Shown piece by piece: positions 33,946 through 45,529 of a stretch of DNA of 64,000 nucleotides. The notes below the pieces were generated by a model, which worked only from the letters and a program-made list of their open reading frames with translations, made no database searches and was not told the DNA's origin. The stretch covers positions 10,326,956 to 10,390,955 of the forward strand of contig CM037778.1 of NCBI GenBank assembly GCA_021229015.1, written 5' to 3'. The first letter of the stretch is position 1; the number at the start of each line of letters is the position of its first letter. The stretch comes from Solen grandis (lineage: Eukaryota > Mollusca > Bivalvia > Adapedonta > Solenidae). A program made the position numbers and the translations under genes.

Positions 33946-34692
33946 ATCTGTGAGTGCGTGTTTCCCCGCTTCCGCTCAATTGCATAAAGCTTATAAATAT
34001 GCTGCATGGAACCAATAATATTTAGACGTGTTTGTTTTATTATTTGTTGATTTAATTTAGAATATTTGGCCCTAATATTCTACTTTGCAGTATTCATTTC
34101 TGAGAGCATCACTGAATGTGTTAAACATTCAAGAAATAATTCATGTAAAGAAAAGGAGAGAAAATTAAATAAATTTTATTTTTCGAGGAGAATTTTTACC
34201 TTTCGATTCTATAGTTTTCGATTGATCAGAACTATCGAATTTTAACACCAGATAAAATGTTCATACCATAACAAATGTGTAAGACTAAAAAGCGAGATTA
34301 ATTGTAATATTCTGTCACACTTAAAGGTAAATTTTGTTTCCTTGATAAAGTTTTATAAAAAAAACATTGAAGTCATAACTGTAATTGACTTTACAATTAT
34401 GAGAATTAATGATTTACAGGTGGTATCAGATGCAACGTTATTCGGATGAGAGGATATTTCGGACAAAAAAAATGCATCGAGACACGAAGCCTTTAATCAT
34501 CTTTTAAATATTTATCAAGATTTTGAAAAAAACACACTATAAATTGACATTATTCTATTCAGCTCATGTCAAATCCAAAACTTATATGCAGCATCAGTGT
34601 CTATCCTAAGATTCAAAATTAATGGGGATTTTAATAATTTTATTCGGGTTTTATTCTCAATCTTGAATTTACATATTATCTCACCTTTTCAT
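33946..34692. other. LINS1 upstream region, no gene seen
   Basis: It should contain the LINS1 promoter on the minus strand. No TATA box or named motif stands out; AT-rich. Confidence 0.4.
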
Positions 34693-37115
34693 TTCTATCT
34701 ATCTATCTATATATACTGCACAAACTCCCCTTTCGGGTATTACTGGCAGGTGCGCGTCTGTGCAAGGATAAAACTGTTAAAATAAAATTTTTGTTAGGGT
34801 GAGAAAATTTTCTGAAAAAAAGGTGAATATGTTAGGTTTAAGATCTGGTAAAAACATCTTTTTGTTGATTCAGGGACGGTCTACTATCTGAAACGAGAGG
34901 AGCTTTTGTTTAAATGCTAAAAGATCATTTTGTGTGACTATATTTTCTGGTAAGCTGTTCCAAAGTATCACTGTATAAGGAAAAAAGGAGTATTTAAAGT
35001 AGCTAGCTGGAGTATGAATTTGCCTGTAAGATAAAGAGTGTAAGTGGCGGGATATCCTCGCTGGTCTTTCAAGATATGCAGGTAATGGGACAGCAACAAG
35101 GTTATTTACTATTTTGTAAAACATAAGAAGTCTGGTGACATCACGTCTGTACTGAAGGGTTTGCCAGTCAAGTTCCTTCTGCATGCTGGTGACACTGTCG
35201 TAATAAGAATAGTTATTATTAACCCATCGGACTGCTCTGCGTTGTACTTTTTCTATTTTATCTATATATGTCTGTGTATGAGGACTCCAGACTGTAGAGG
35301 CATATTCTACTTGAGGTCTAACCAATGCTTTGTATGCTGCTTCTCTAACTTCCTTATTCTTTGTCTGGATGTTTCTGTGGAGGAAACCAAGAGTTTTATT
35401 AGCAGAAGAAGTAATGTTGTCAATATGTTTATTCCAAGAGAGATCTTTTGATATTGTAACTCCTAAGTATTTGGCATTATCCACTGTTTCTAAAGCTTGT
35501 CCATGTAATCTGTAATCAAAGGAAAGTGCTTTCTTCTTTTTAGTAATATTTAAAACAATGCATTTACTGGGATTAAATTCCATTTCCCATTTCTTTTCCC
35601 ACTGCACCAGCTTGTCGAGGTCTTTCTGAAGTGTAATACAGTCCTGCTTGTTGTTTATAGCTAGGTAAACGGCAGTGTCATCTGCAAATAAACGAACTTG
35701 AGAAGTTATGGTATCTGGAAGATCATTTATATATAACAGAAAGAGAAGTGGGCCAAGTACAGATCCCTGAGGTACTCCTGATGTTACTGGGACTTCTGAT
35801 GAGCATCCTCCCTCCAAAACGACTTTTTGTGTTCTGCCTATGAGAAAAGATTTTATCCACAACAGGGTTGAATTATTGACTCCATGTTCCTGTAATTTGT
35901 ACAATAACTTTAAGTGGCTGACCTTGTCAAAAGCTTTACTAAAATCTAAAAGAACTAAATCAGTCTGTTGTCCATTAACAAGATTTCTCGCTAGTTGGTC
36001 AGTAAGTTGCAGGAGTTGTGTTTCACAGGAACGTTTTTCTCTGAAACCATGCTGTAAGTCATAAAGTATATTATGCTTATTGAAGTGCTTTGTTAAATTT
36101 GAAGCTACAATATGTTCAAGCACCTTACAAAGAATACATGTTAAAGATATTGGTCTATAATTTGCTGGATCTTCTTTGTTTCCTTTCTTGAATAGGGGGG
36201 TCACGTTTGCAGATGTCCATACCTTGGGGAGGGTACCTGTATCAAGAGACTTTTGGAATAGTATTAGCAAGATTGGTGAGATTTGTTGACAAAGATTTTT
36301 TAAAATTAATGGTTTGATGTTGTCTGGTCCAGCAGCTTTATCTGGTCTTAAATTTGATATAAGTTTTTCCACTCCACTGATGTTTATGGTAACTTCAGGC
36401 ATGATTGGGTACTTCCTGTAAAAAGAAAAATCTTGTGTATTAATATTTCGAATAGCTGCGAAGCAAGATTGAGCAAGTGAGATAGGTGTCATCTGAGTGA
36501 ATACTGACTGAAACTGTCTGTTCAAAATATCTGCTTTTTCACTGTTGTCTGATTTGATGGAACCTGAAATTTTGTCAAATAGTGGGGGAATGCCTGTTGC
36601 ATCCTGCTTGGCGTTTTTGATAAGGCTGAAAAGTTTTTTTGAATTAAAGCTGTTCTTTTCTTTGTCGTCTATGTTGTCTTCCAGGCCTAAAATATATTCA
36701 ATGTATTTATTATAAGACAGTTTAATTTGTTTTTTTATGTGATTTTTCATTTTTAGAAAAGCCGCCCTTGTCTTGTTGTTCCCTTCCTTCTTGAGTCTGA
36801 AATAAATTTTATCTCTTTTTCTCATTAACCTTTTTATAGACTGGGTGATCCATGGAAGTGACCTCTTGTTGCCTATTCTTTTTATGGGAATAAATTTTTC
36901 TATACCTGTTGAAATAGCATTTGAAAATTCTAACCAAATTTCTTCCACTGATTTAGATACATGGTGTTTCAAAATATCATTTTGATTAAGCCACGGCCAT
37001 CCTTTTAACCAATTGGTTTTAAGTACATAATTTTTTTTTTTTTAAGTTTCAATGGACCAGGAGTGCTACATTCTTTGTTAAATTCTGTCTGGTTTTGTTT
37101 AAATTCTGCATATTT
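34693..37115 (-). mobile_element. 5'-truncated non-LTR retrotransposon (CR1/Jockey-like)
   Basis: It holds the reverse-transcriptase frame below. The 3' UTR ends in a GATA-type microsatellite (34693-34715) in place of a poly(A) tail. Protein similarity reaches beyond the open frame to about 37110 (QTEFNKECSTPGPLKL), interrupted by a frame change at a 13-base A-run (37031-37043). No endonuclease domain remains, so the copy is 5'-truncated. Confidence 0.88.
34870..36972 (-). CDS. Non-LTR reverse transcriptase, C-terminal 700 residues of ORF2
   Basis: It encodes the reverse transcriptase that primes on nicked genomic DNA in the nucleus. Motifs in order: GPDNIKPLILKNL near residue 214, VTPLFKKGNKEDPANYRPIS (about 255), LQHGFREKRSCETQLL, VLLDFSKAFDKVSH, SGVPQGSVLGPLLF, then the catalytic VRLFADDTAVYLA (about 430). 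After these come NPSKC, AKYLGVTI and a C-terminal region with VQRRAVRWVNN. The frame has no stop. The track's initial residue is a TTG; homologous codons continue upstream, so this is an internal part of a longer ORF2. Openness over 2.1 kb suggests a recent insertion. Motifs fit the CR1/Jockey group, but clade is not certain. Confidence 0.92.
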   Translation of the reverse strand: MKHHVSKSVEEIWLEFSNAISTGIEKFIPIKRIGNKRSLPWITQSIKRLMRKRDKIYFRLKKEGNNKTRAAFLKMKNHIKKQIKLSYNKYIEYILGLEDNIDDKEKNSFNSKKLFSLIKNAKQDATGIPPLFDKISGSIKSDNSEKADILNRQFQSVFTQMTPISLAQSCFAAIRNINTQDFSFYRKYPIMPEVTINISGVEKLISNLRPDKAAGPDNIKPLILKNLCQQISPILLILFQKSLDTGTLPKVWTSANVTPLFKKGNKEDPANYRPISLTCILCKVLEHIVASNLTKHFNKHNILYDLQHGFREKRSCETQLLQLTDQLARNLVNGQQTDLVLLDFSKAFDKVSHLKLLYKLQEHGVNNSTLLWIKSFLIGRTQKVVLEGGCSSEVPVTSGVPQGSVLGPLLFLLYINDLPDTITSQVRLFADDTAVYLAINNKQDCITLQKDLDKLVQWEKKWEMEFNPSKCIVLNITKKKKALSFDYRLHGQALETVDNAKYLGVTISKDLSWNKHIDNITSSANKTLGFLHRNIQTKNKEVREAAYKALVRPQVEYASTVWSPHTQTYIDKIEKVQRRAVRWVNNNYSYYDSVTSMQKELDWQTLQYRRDVTRLLMFYKIVNNLVAVPLPAYLERPARISRHLHSLSYRQIHTPASYFKYSFFPYTVILWNSLPENIVTQNDLLAFKQKLLSFQIVDRP

Positions 37116-37830
37116 ATTTTAGCTAGCACTTTTATCGAAAGCAGACGGGAGGATTGACTTAACACAGTCTTTTAAGAAGATTTAGTAAAGAAATTGGTAC
37201 TTCTTAGGTTAGACATTTTGTCTACACGACTGATAATAGATTGGTTACTTCAGATATTTAAATGAAAAATATTTACTGAATTACAGCGCTCATAACATTA
37301 CTCGCAAAAATATATTTGTTTGTTTATATTCGGGTGACTTATTCTGACCAGTGCCCGGTTTACATATAAATGAATAGCATGATAGAATAAACAGGATATA
37401 TATTAATCAATATAATTTTTTTTGAAATAACACGGGATTTCACACATAATTGTAATTCATGCAGGTTTTTGAAAAATATGCATGAATCCCGCAATCATGT
37501 GTCCTAGGATAGAATTTTACAGCAGCATTTCCATTAAATTTCACTGAACACAAACAATTTCATTTTACCCAAGATAAAAGGCACATTATTATTTCAAAAA
37601 CAACTTGAATATACTTCAGACAGAAAATATTTGTTAAGAGATGCAATCTGTACATGCTCATTGACAACAGCATTATTATAGTGCATAAATCAGTGTCTTT
37701 TCTACGGTGTGGGATTCTCACAATTTATTCAACGATCCCGCATAAAAAATCATGCGCGCGAAAATCCCACTTGATACACAACAGTGAAAAAAAACACAAA
37801 AAAAAACGCATGTCACCAAGTCCTTTTTAA
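37116..37830. other. Intergenic, no gene seen
   Basis: AT-rich. A short region around 37420-37500 and 37700-37760 repeats CACGGGATTTCACAC / GGGATTCTCACAATT-like text. No gene recognised. Confidence 0.4.
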
Positions 37831-38023
37831 CCCTTTCCCTCATATAGACTCATTTTGACGCACTCAATAGGTACCACATAAAGCCTGATCTGCAGAAAAC
37901 CACAGTTAAACCTCACCAAATTTAATTACAAAATCCTCATTTCCAGACCACTGAGGAGCAGGCTGATCTGGTTTTATGCTGTTCGCATAGGTCTTTTCAT
38001 GGTGTCCTCTAAGAGGGAAAGGG
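37831..38023. mobile_element. piggyBac-type MITE, 193 bp, central hairpin lost
   Basis: TTAA (37827-37830) then CCCTTTCCCTCATATAGACT; right end AAGAGGGAAAGGG then CTAA, a mutated TTAA. It is in reverse orientation to the 27799 copy and lacks one arm of the inner hairpin. Confidence 0.8.
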
Positions 38024-38027
38024 CTAA

Positions 38028-39800
38028 GGCTGTCTGTCACTGCTATGTTGATTCCGCCATACTAATTCATCATGGTATTTGTTTATATAATTTATGCATC
38101 TGGCAGCAGATGGTATAAGTTACCAAGAATATAAACAGATCAATTGAATATATTTTTTGTGCATTAACATTATAAGCGCTGTAATTTAGTAAATGTTTTT
38201 CATAAAAAATGTATGAATTAACCATTCTGTGATCCTTTCTAGAAGAAATGTCAAAGCGACAAAGGACTGGTATTCAGGAAATACGGCTTTGGTCAATCCT
38301 GACAGCCAAATCCCATCTTATAATCAATGGGTGTATATGACTGGGGGTTTTGTTGACTTACTTTTTTTTCTTTACTTAAAATTTTCCATTCAACTGTTGG
38401 AGTGTTAAGATTGTGACGTCAGAGCTTTAAGCACTTACTTAACGAAGAAAATTTTCGATTAATAATCTCTAAATTATTTTCAAGATTAAAAACTAGTTCA
38501 CACAATAATTCAACACTCCAGTCACAATGGGACAGTGTACAATGGTAGGTAATTACAGCTCACCAATATACTAGACTATCTGAATACTGCCTTAAACTTT
38601 GTAGAATCACACCTGGTTTGTACTTCAAGGAAGGCACTTGTTAGAGTATGGCTAACTCTAATATTTTAAATCAGTTTGAATTACCAGAAGACACAAAAGA
38701 AACATTCTAAACTGTAAATGCGATTGTTTAGTATTGCTTGAAAAACATTTTGCCCAGATAGATGCAGGCTGTCAGACAGCACATTTGAAACACTGATGAT
38801 GATCAAATGCAACTCAAACATACATGTATAAGCATGTCAAATTGTTAGTACTGATCAATGTATAACCACAATTTCACATTTTCACTCTCTCACACTTTTG
38901 TGTGGTCTAGTTTATATAATATATATATCAATATATTGTATTAAGTTATTGTATTCTCTGTGATGCTGTTATGAATGTATGCATACATATTATATATTAA
39001 TAAAATATATAACTTGAAAGTATGTGAAATTGTAATTAATTGCATTTCCATGTAATGTAATTTAATAATTACATTTGAAAATAGCTGTAAGCGCAATAGT
39101 AATTGTAATGCCATTTTTGCAATGTATGTGTAATATAATTAATTACATTGCCATGTTATTGAACCCATGTCTGATTAAGACATATTTAAGAAAATGTTTA
39201 AGCTAAAATTTTCACTCGCAAAAAAATGCCAGTGGTTTAAAATATAATTTGCAAACTTCATTTACTACTCCCATGTTGCTAAAATGCGTGTGTTAATTTT
39301 GAGCCCTTAATCCAGGTAATCCTGTATATCGTAGTCAATTTTCTGTCATTTTCAATATACCTTACTTACCATAACCCTGCTAACACAGCCCAGACCCACT
39401 ATTTAATTTGATACTTTAAACTGTGTGTGTGTGGGGGGGGGGGGATAGGTGGGTAGGGAACTACCTCCTCAGGCCTTTTCTAGGCTATTTGAGAAGACGT
39501 CTCAAAAAAAAAATCATCATCCATGAGCCATAGTTAGATTACCTTTTTTATCTTGATTATGAATATTTGCAGTTTTATATTTGATGCATGCAACAATCAA
39601 GAAAATAAAGATTAAGCATTCTAATATAATTCCATTTCTAGGTCACCTAAAACCTGAAATAGATGGCATATTTTTTCTGTAAGCTTGATGAAAGCAGTAT
39701 TCTTTGTTAATTGGGATTTTTTTACAAGAAATTTAGAAAAAATAACTTATTATTTGGCATTGGAAATGCGTCAGACAGTCTAACTCAAAGTTTGCATAGA
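38028..39800. other. Intergenic, no gene seen
   Basis: AT-rich with a G-run at about 39432-39444. At about 39000-39150 short TAATTACAT/ATTGTAATG-type repeats occur. I see no coding exon or named repeat. Confidence 0.45.
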
Positions 39801-39869
39801 AAGAGGCCTGCTTTCCATTAGAAAATCTCTACCTCACTCCTGAAAGATACCAAAGAACGATTCTCAGCA

Positions 39870-40139
39870 ATGGATGCTGGGGAGGTGTTCTTCGGGGGAA
39901 GCCTAATGGGAAGATTCAAGAAGTTGTATTTGAAGCAATCTGTTAAAGAGGTGTTAGACAGGGATCTAATAGAATGTGATAAACAAAGCATTGGTTTTGC
40001 TGGCTTAAAATATGGTGTTGTGTTATTGTGTACTATCCCCATTGTGAATTTTATGAAACAGTTATATATAGAAAGAGCTGAGGTTTTTGTCTTCTGTCCA
40101 TGTTACTATTCAAGAGAGCCTGCTTTAATTGAGACCTAA
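39870..40139 (+). other. Unassigned 89-codon open frame
   Basis: MDAGEVFFGGSLMGRFKKL..., ending ALIET. I recognise no domain, and the minus strand is also open over the same stretch. It could be an exon of an unknown gene or chance; there is no splice context that decides. Confidence 0.2.
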
Positions 40140-40232
40140 ACTTCACAAAAGTAGAAGGTCGGATAATTTAGCAATAACCAATGAAGTATGGGTATAACAC
40201 AGAGCTCACCGTCAAACTGTTTGAATAAATTT

Positions 40233-41022
40233 AGCTCACCACCTGAGCAGGAGCTGCTCAAGGTGATCTATTGTGATCACCCTCCGTCCGTCATCCATTG
40301 TCAACAATTTGCTTTAACCCTTTCCCTCATAGAGGAAACCATGAAAAGACCTATGCGAACAGCATAAAACCAGATCAGCCTGCGAGTAACTCGCAGGCTG
40401 ATCAGGTTTTATGCTGTTCGCTGCTCCTCAGTGGTCTGGAAATGAGGATTTTGTAATTAAATTTGGTAAGGTTTAACTGTGGTTTTCTGCAGATCAGGCT
40501 TTATGTGGTACCTATTGAGTGTGTCAAAATGAGTCTATATTAGGGAAAGGGTTAAACAATTAACATCTCCTCTGAAACCGTTTGTCAGAATTTGATTTAA
40601 CTTGGCAGGGATGATCCTTGGGTGAACCTTCACAAAGTTACTAAAATAAACATGATCCGTGTAGAACTCTGGTTGCCATGGCAACAGAAAGAAAAAAATA
40701 TCAAAACTTTAAAAATCATCTCTTTCAAAACTACTGGCCAGATTTCAAAATGTTTTAGTACAGATCTTCCTTAGTTAACCCTCTACCAAGATTGCTAAAA
40801 TTATTCCGATCCATAAAAAAACATGGCCACCAGAGGCGGGGCAAATTTGCATAAATTGTATATAGTGAAAACTTTAAAAGACTTCAGCTTCAAAACTACT
40901 GGTCAGATTTTAAAATGTTTTGGCACAGATTTTCTTTGGGTAACCTTCCACCAAGATTGCTCCTTTAGAACATTAGTACAGTACTCAGGTGAGCGATATA
41001 GGGCCATCATGGCCCTCTTGTT
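40233..41022 (+). mobile_element. Hairpin-ended modular repeat, family I copy 3, with nested MITE
   Basis: The 5' hairpin AGCTCACCACCTGAGCAGGA/GCTGCTCAAGGTGATCT is followed by CCGTCCGTC. Two internal units carry TACTGGCCAGATTT and GGTTGCCATGGCAAC. The end is GGGCCATCATGGCCC plus TCTTGTT. A TTAA MITE (40318-40551) splits it. Confidence 0.85.
40318..40551. mobile_element. piggyBac-type MITE nested in a modular repeat
   Basis: TTAA 40314-40317 and 40552-40555; ends CCCTTTCCCTCATAGAGG and TTAGGGAAAGGG; 234 bp, same length as the 27799 copy. The related element at 8328 shows the uninterrupted site CTTTAAACAACTTCTCC. Confidence 0.92.
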
Positions 41023-41173
41023 AAATATGGTTTCAAATCACTTTGAATAAAAAAAGTCAGACAAACATTTATCTTGACGGTAAGTTACATTGTTTTATAG
41101 TCCTTTTAAAGTTACATATGGCACAAATTAATGCCGATTTCTTGTATGTTAAATTTTTTTTTAATTTTTTGAA

Positions 41174-41286
41174 GGACTTTTTAACAATAGATGATTCTGC
41201 AGTTATGTTTGATGAAGGACTTTTTAACAATAGATGATTCTGCAGTTATGTTTGATGAAGGACTTTTTAACAATAGATGATTCTGC
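41174..41286. repeat. 43-bp tandem repeat, about 2.6 units
   Basis: The unit is GGACTTTTTAACAATAGATG, then ATTCTGCAGTTATG, then TTTGATGAA. The copies are almost identical. Confidence 0.9.
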
Positions 41287-41335
41287 TCAGGCGAGATCAT
41301 TTGACTGGCAAGGTATGACTATAGACTGTACTTAA

Positions 41336-41456
41336 ATGTAATCCATCCATCATTAAATTATAATTATGCATAGTCCCTCAAATGCTTAAAAAGACTTCTG
41401 TGCAGACGCAAGCATCCATTAACTTGGAGTTTTAGGCTCTTTTTTCTGGAAATGTG
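41336..41456. mobile_element. Partial copy of the 13546 MITE
   Basis: It shares CCATCATTAAATTATAAT, AGTCCCTCAAATGCTTAAAA and AACTTGGAGTTTTAGGCTCT with the left half of 13546-13728. The right half is missing. Confidence 0.65.
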
Positions 41457-42229
41457 TATGTGGCCTTGGATTTATTAAAAAAAAAATAAACTAAGAAAGT
41501 TTCTCATTGTCAGATAGGTTTACCATTTCCATGCAAGTATCATGCAGTTAATGCAATTTGCTTGTACTGTTATGTAATGATACTTTGTTTTATGCATGTA
41601 CAATAGTATACATTATGTTAATACTGTTTTACATACCTCAGGACTGTCACGTTAGTGATATTTTCACACTCAGTTATTTTCAATTATTGTAATGGTACAT
41701 AAACTTGACAAGTTGTACTTTGTTTAACAATGCTGGGCCATTAAGATCCCTTCATTAATAGCTTACCAGAATACATGATTTCTTAGAATATGTAGCACTT
41801 TTGAGATCTTTTATGATCTTAAAAAGTTTTGTTTCAGGATTAGTATGTTCTGTACTTTAATACTTGTGCCCTGGGAGCCTATTCAGCCTGTAAACAAATT
41901 AATTAATACTAATTGTTTTCCTTTCTTCATGTTATCTAGGTTTGAAATAGAGAAGGGGCTGCCAGCCCAACATAAGAAGTACCCCACCCAGGAAATGTGT
42001 ACTTCATGGCTCCTTGTGTGTGAGTCAGAGGTCTGCCTCTCTCTGTGTGCAAGTGTAGGATGGCTTCCAGCATGAAGATGTCAGTACCAGAGAGTCGGGA
42101 ACCAGTTCAACTGAGACTGGGTCCCAGCAGCAATTGTTGATTCAACAATCATCAAGGAGTTACAAAGTGGGGACAGTATTTTGAATGGCTGAAGATTTTT
42201 AGTGACAAAAGAAGGCATAGATGTTAAGT

Positions 42230-42358
42230 ATGGAGGATATTTTATTCTGGTTTGTTGCCATAGTAACAGTCAGCTGTTGCCATGGACTGCATCAAAGTAA
42301 TAAACTGTATCACAGCCTAGACTCAAACGGTTGCTATCATATGCCAGATGAACAGAAG
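42230..42358 (+). CDS. Candidate first coding exon of a secreted protein
   Basis: ATG GAG GAT ATT opens MEDILFWFVAIVTVSCCHGL, a good signal-peptide pattern (hydrophobic core, then CCHG). QSNKLYHSLDSNGCYHMP and DEQK follow, with donor AAG|GTAAGT, giving 43 codons and ending in phase 0. I found no convincing second exon before the N gap at 45430, so the mature protein is unknown. An upstream acceptor-like GTTATCTAG at about 41939 could begin the same exon as 5' UTR. Confidence 0.5.
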
Positions 42359-42477
42359 GTAAGTATCCCTTTGATTGTATACATTTGATATTAATATTTT
42401 ACTTTTGGATATATCTCATTTTGTAAGAAACTCAGAATGTCTCATAGTGTACACTTACCAGTAAAAACTGTTACCAT

Positions 42478-42760
42478 TGTCTGAGTGGTTAGAGTAATTC
42501 TGTCCTGGAATCAGGTGGTTATAGGTTCAATCCTTGGCTGCAACATACCAAAGTCTGAATAAATGGCTATGGTATAGCTCCCTTGCTTGGCACTCAGTAT
42601 ATAAAGGAAGTTCTAGGATTCAGGTCGGCAGGATAATGTGACTGGTTGTGGTATCATGCCACATGTCTATAGTGTGATACTGCAATGTCTCAAGTAGATT
42701 TATAAACACTAGATTGGATGTACCGTAAAACCCAATAAACCCAATAAACAAACTTGTGCA
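42478..42760 (+). repeat. tRNA-derived SINE
   Basis: The head has TGTCTGAGTGGTTAGAG (A box) and TATAGGTTCAATCCTTGG (B box). The body has CTCCCTTGCTTGGCACTCAG and GTATCATGCCACATGTCTAT, shared with 30660-30820. The tail is CCCAATAAACCCAATAAAC. Confidence 0.7.
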
Positions 42761-43013
42761 CTAGATGCATTCAGATTGACTTATAGACTGCTGAATGGCT
42801 ACACTTTGACATTAGGTAGTTATGGTGGACCTGATTTACACAAAAGGGCATGTGTTTTTGTTCATGATACTGCTTTAAAGCAGTTGATCTAGCCATGAAT
42901 GGGATAGTTGGAGCTTAAACTTTTACTGCTAAAAACTGGTAAAGGTGCATTATATTACTAATCTAGATCTGCCCGGGTTATAGTCACAGTAGTATTGTTA
43001 TGATATCCCCAGA

Positions 43014-43250
43014 TACAAAGTATATGGGGGCTATATTAGAGTCATGTCTGTCGATTTGTCCGCCCTATTTCTCGGCTACCTTTGGTCAGATTTTGATGAA
43101 AATTTACTGATAGACTGATATTTACCAAACCTAGTTGCGCAAATTGTTTGTACGTCATGATTAGTTTGATTTTGAATGAGTTATGGCCCTTTGTTATATA
43201 TATCAAGACTGTCTGACTGTGACAGAGCAGTATCTAGGGGTATTCATCAT
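43014..43250 (+). mobile_element. Hairpin-started repeat, family III (decayed)
   Basis: The 5' hairpin is TCCCCAGATACAAAGTATAT/GGGGGC, followed by TGTCTGTCGATTTGTCCGCC and a TTTGGTCAGATTTTGATG block. The 3' end is not clear. Confidence 0.5.
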
Positions 43251-43279
43251 CTTCAATGATAATTCTTTTTTTTTTACAA

Positions 43280-43480
43280 CTTGCAGCTAAAAGGGATTCC
43301 ATGACTAATAACCACTTGGTCCTTCACTGATGTGTGCCTGAACCTCAGTCTTGTCCCTCCAATATTTTGTATGAGGAAGTCTTCCAGCTGACTTGATGTA
43401 GCTTGATGATTCCTCCTCCAACTGTAGTAATTTGGATGTTGCCATATGACTGTAATACTGTTGAAATAATACTTATTCCC
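43280..43480 (+). repeat. Old SINE fragment related to 31665-31903
   Basis: The minus strand reads ATTACAGTCATATGGCAACA, TACAGTTGGAGGAGGAATC and CAGCTGGAAGACTTCCTCA, parallel to TTCAATCATATAGCGACGTC, TACAGGTGGAGGAAGACC and CAGCTGGAAGGCTTCCTCAC in the 31665 element. Confidence 0.55.
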
Positions 43481-43540
43481 CATCAAATTTAGAGCAATAC
43501 TGCTTTTTACAGCTGTTACCTCTCATATGTCATAATTAAT

Positions 43541-44904
43541 CCCCCGCCGCGAAGCGGGAGGGGGGTTATAGGAATGCCCTTCGTCCGTCCGTCAGTCCGT
43601 CAGTCCGTCAGTGTGTCCGAAACATTTTCGTGTCCGCTCCATATCTCATGAACGCTTGGACACATTTTCTTCAAACTCAGCTAAAGTGTTAACCTCATTG
43701 AGCTGATGTGCAGAAGGCATGAGGCGGTCACGCTGGCTCAAGGTCAAGGTCATACTTGAAGGTCAAATGTTATTTTCGTGTCCGCTCCGTATCTCATGAA
43801 CGCTTGGACACATTTTCTTCAAACTCAGCTAAAGTGTTAACCTCATTGAGCTGATGTGCAGAAGGCATGAGGCGGTCACGCTGGCTCAAGGTCAAGGTCA
43901 TACTTGAAGGTCAAATGTTATTTTCGTGTCCGCTCCTATCTCATGAACGCTTGGACACATTTTCTTCAAACTCACTAAATGTTAACCTCATTGAGCTGAT
44001 GTGCAGAAGGCATGAGGCGGTCACGCTGGCTCAAGGTCAAGGTCATACTTGAAGGTCAAATGTTTTTTGTGTCCGCTCCATATCTCATGAATGCTTGGAC
44101 ACATTTTCTTCAAACTCGGCTAAAATGTTAACCTCATTGAGCTGATGTGCAGAAGGCATGAGGCGGTCACGCTGGCTCAAGGTCAAGGTCATACTTGAAG
44201 GTCAAATGTTATTTTTCGTGTCCGCTCCATATCTCATGAACGCTTGGACACATTTTCTTCAAACTCGGCTAAAATGTTAACCTCATTGAGCTGATGTGCA
44301 GAAGGTATGAGGCGGTCACGCTGGCTCAAGGTCAAGGTCATACTTGAAGGTCAAATGTTATTTTCGTGTCCGCTCCATATCTCATGAACGCTTGGACACA
44401 TTTTCTTCAAACTCAGCTAAAATGTTAACCTCATTGAGCTGATGTGCAGAAGGCATGAGGCGGTCACGCTGGCTTAAGGTCAAGGTCATCCTTGAAGGTC
44501 AAATGTTTAAGCCTCCACTTTTTCATGTCATCTCAATATCTCGTGATTTATTGTATTCGGTAAATAATAGTATGTCATGTTCACAATCATACAAATTATG
44601 TCATGATATATAAAGTTTTGAATTGAGTTACACATGTATTTTGTGGTTACCTAACACATCCTATACTTCATTGATGTTCACTTTTTGTACTGTTTCCCAT
44701 GTAAAACTTGTCAGTAAACTTTTAATATATGTGCCTCCGAATTCTGAGATTCATACATAACTCCGGAAAGTTAAATTGTCTTAAACTGATCTTCTATGTC
44801 TGCTACAACCATGCCAGGTTAAGGTGAACATAATCCTATGACCAAACAAATTCTAATATTTGGCCAGCGGCGGGGGATATAGCTGTCCTTTGGACTGCCT
44901 TGTT
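43541..44904 (+). mobile_element. Hairpin-ended modular repeat, family II, six internal units
   Basis: It starts with the hairpin CCCGCCGCGAAGCGGG, then CGTCCGTCCGTCAGTCCGTC. Six tandem units of about 148 bp follow (43624-44507), with GTGTCCGCTCCATATCTCAT, GGACACATTTTCTTCAAACT and GCTCAAGGTCAAGGTCATAC. A single-copy 3' part ends with GCGGCGGGGGATATAGCTGT, a GTCCTTTGGAC hairpin and TGCCTTGTT. Confidence 0.88.
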
Positions 44905-45429
44905 AAGAATTGTATCATTTTTTGTTTCTTTTTCAAAAAACTAAAAAAACCAAAACATTTTCAATAATGTTTACATTCTAAAAGTTAATTATAAATCACT
45001 CTATAAGGTTTGAATGTACCATGTAGTATGCTGCCATTGTTATTGGAGTCTACCATATAACAATCGCTGCCAGGTTGTGCCATCCACCATTATACAGTAC
45101 CCTCTAATTAATGATTGGTGTTCAAACTTGAAACTCATGGTGAAAAGCAGATGAATAACCAATCAATACTGTGACTGCACACTAACAGTACTTTCCCCGA
45201 TCTCAGATGCTCTGCTTTTAATTTATACATTATGATATACCACATGGTTATACCCCACATGATAATGTTAGTATTATCATAAAGTCATTAGCACAATTGG
45301 ACTGTTGACTGAAAATGAAGTACATGATGATATAATGTATCAACAAGATCACAGGAACATGCAGGCCTATTATCTAGGCTGAATATATCTTATATTGTTT
45401 GTTTCTTGGCAACTTCTTGAAAACCAGGA

Positions 45430-45529
45430 NNNNNNNNNNNNNNNNNNNNNNNNNNNNNNNNNNNNNNNNNNNNNNNNNNNNNNNNNNNNNNNNNNNNNNN
45501 NNNNNNNNNNNNNNNNNNNNNNNNNNNNN
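45430..45529. other. Assembly gap (100 N)
   Basis: Exactly 100 unknown bases, the usual fixed gap size, so true distance is unknown. Confidence 0.99.

Noticed and set aside
43274..43486. Minus-strand 70-codon ORF as an exon
   Set aside because: The DNA matches the tail of the SINE at 31665-31903, so it is repeat sequence.
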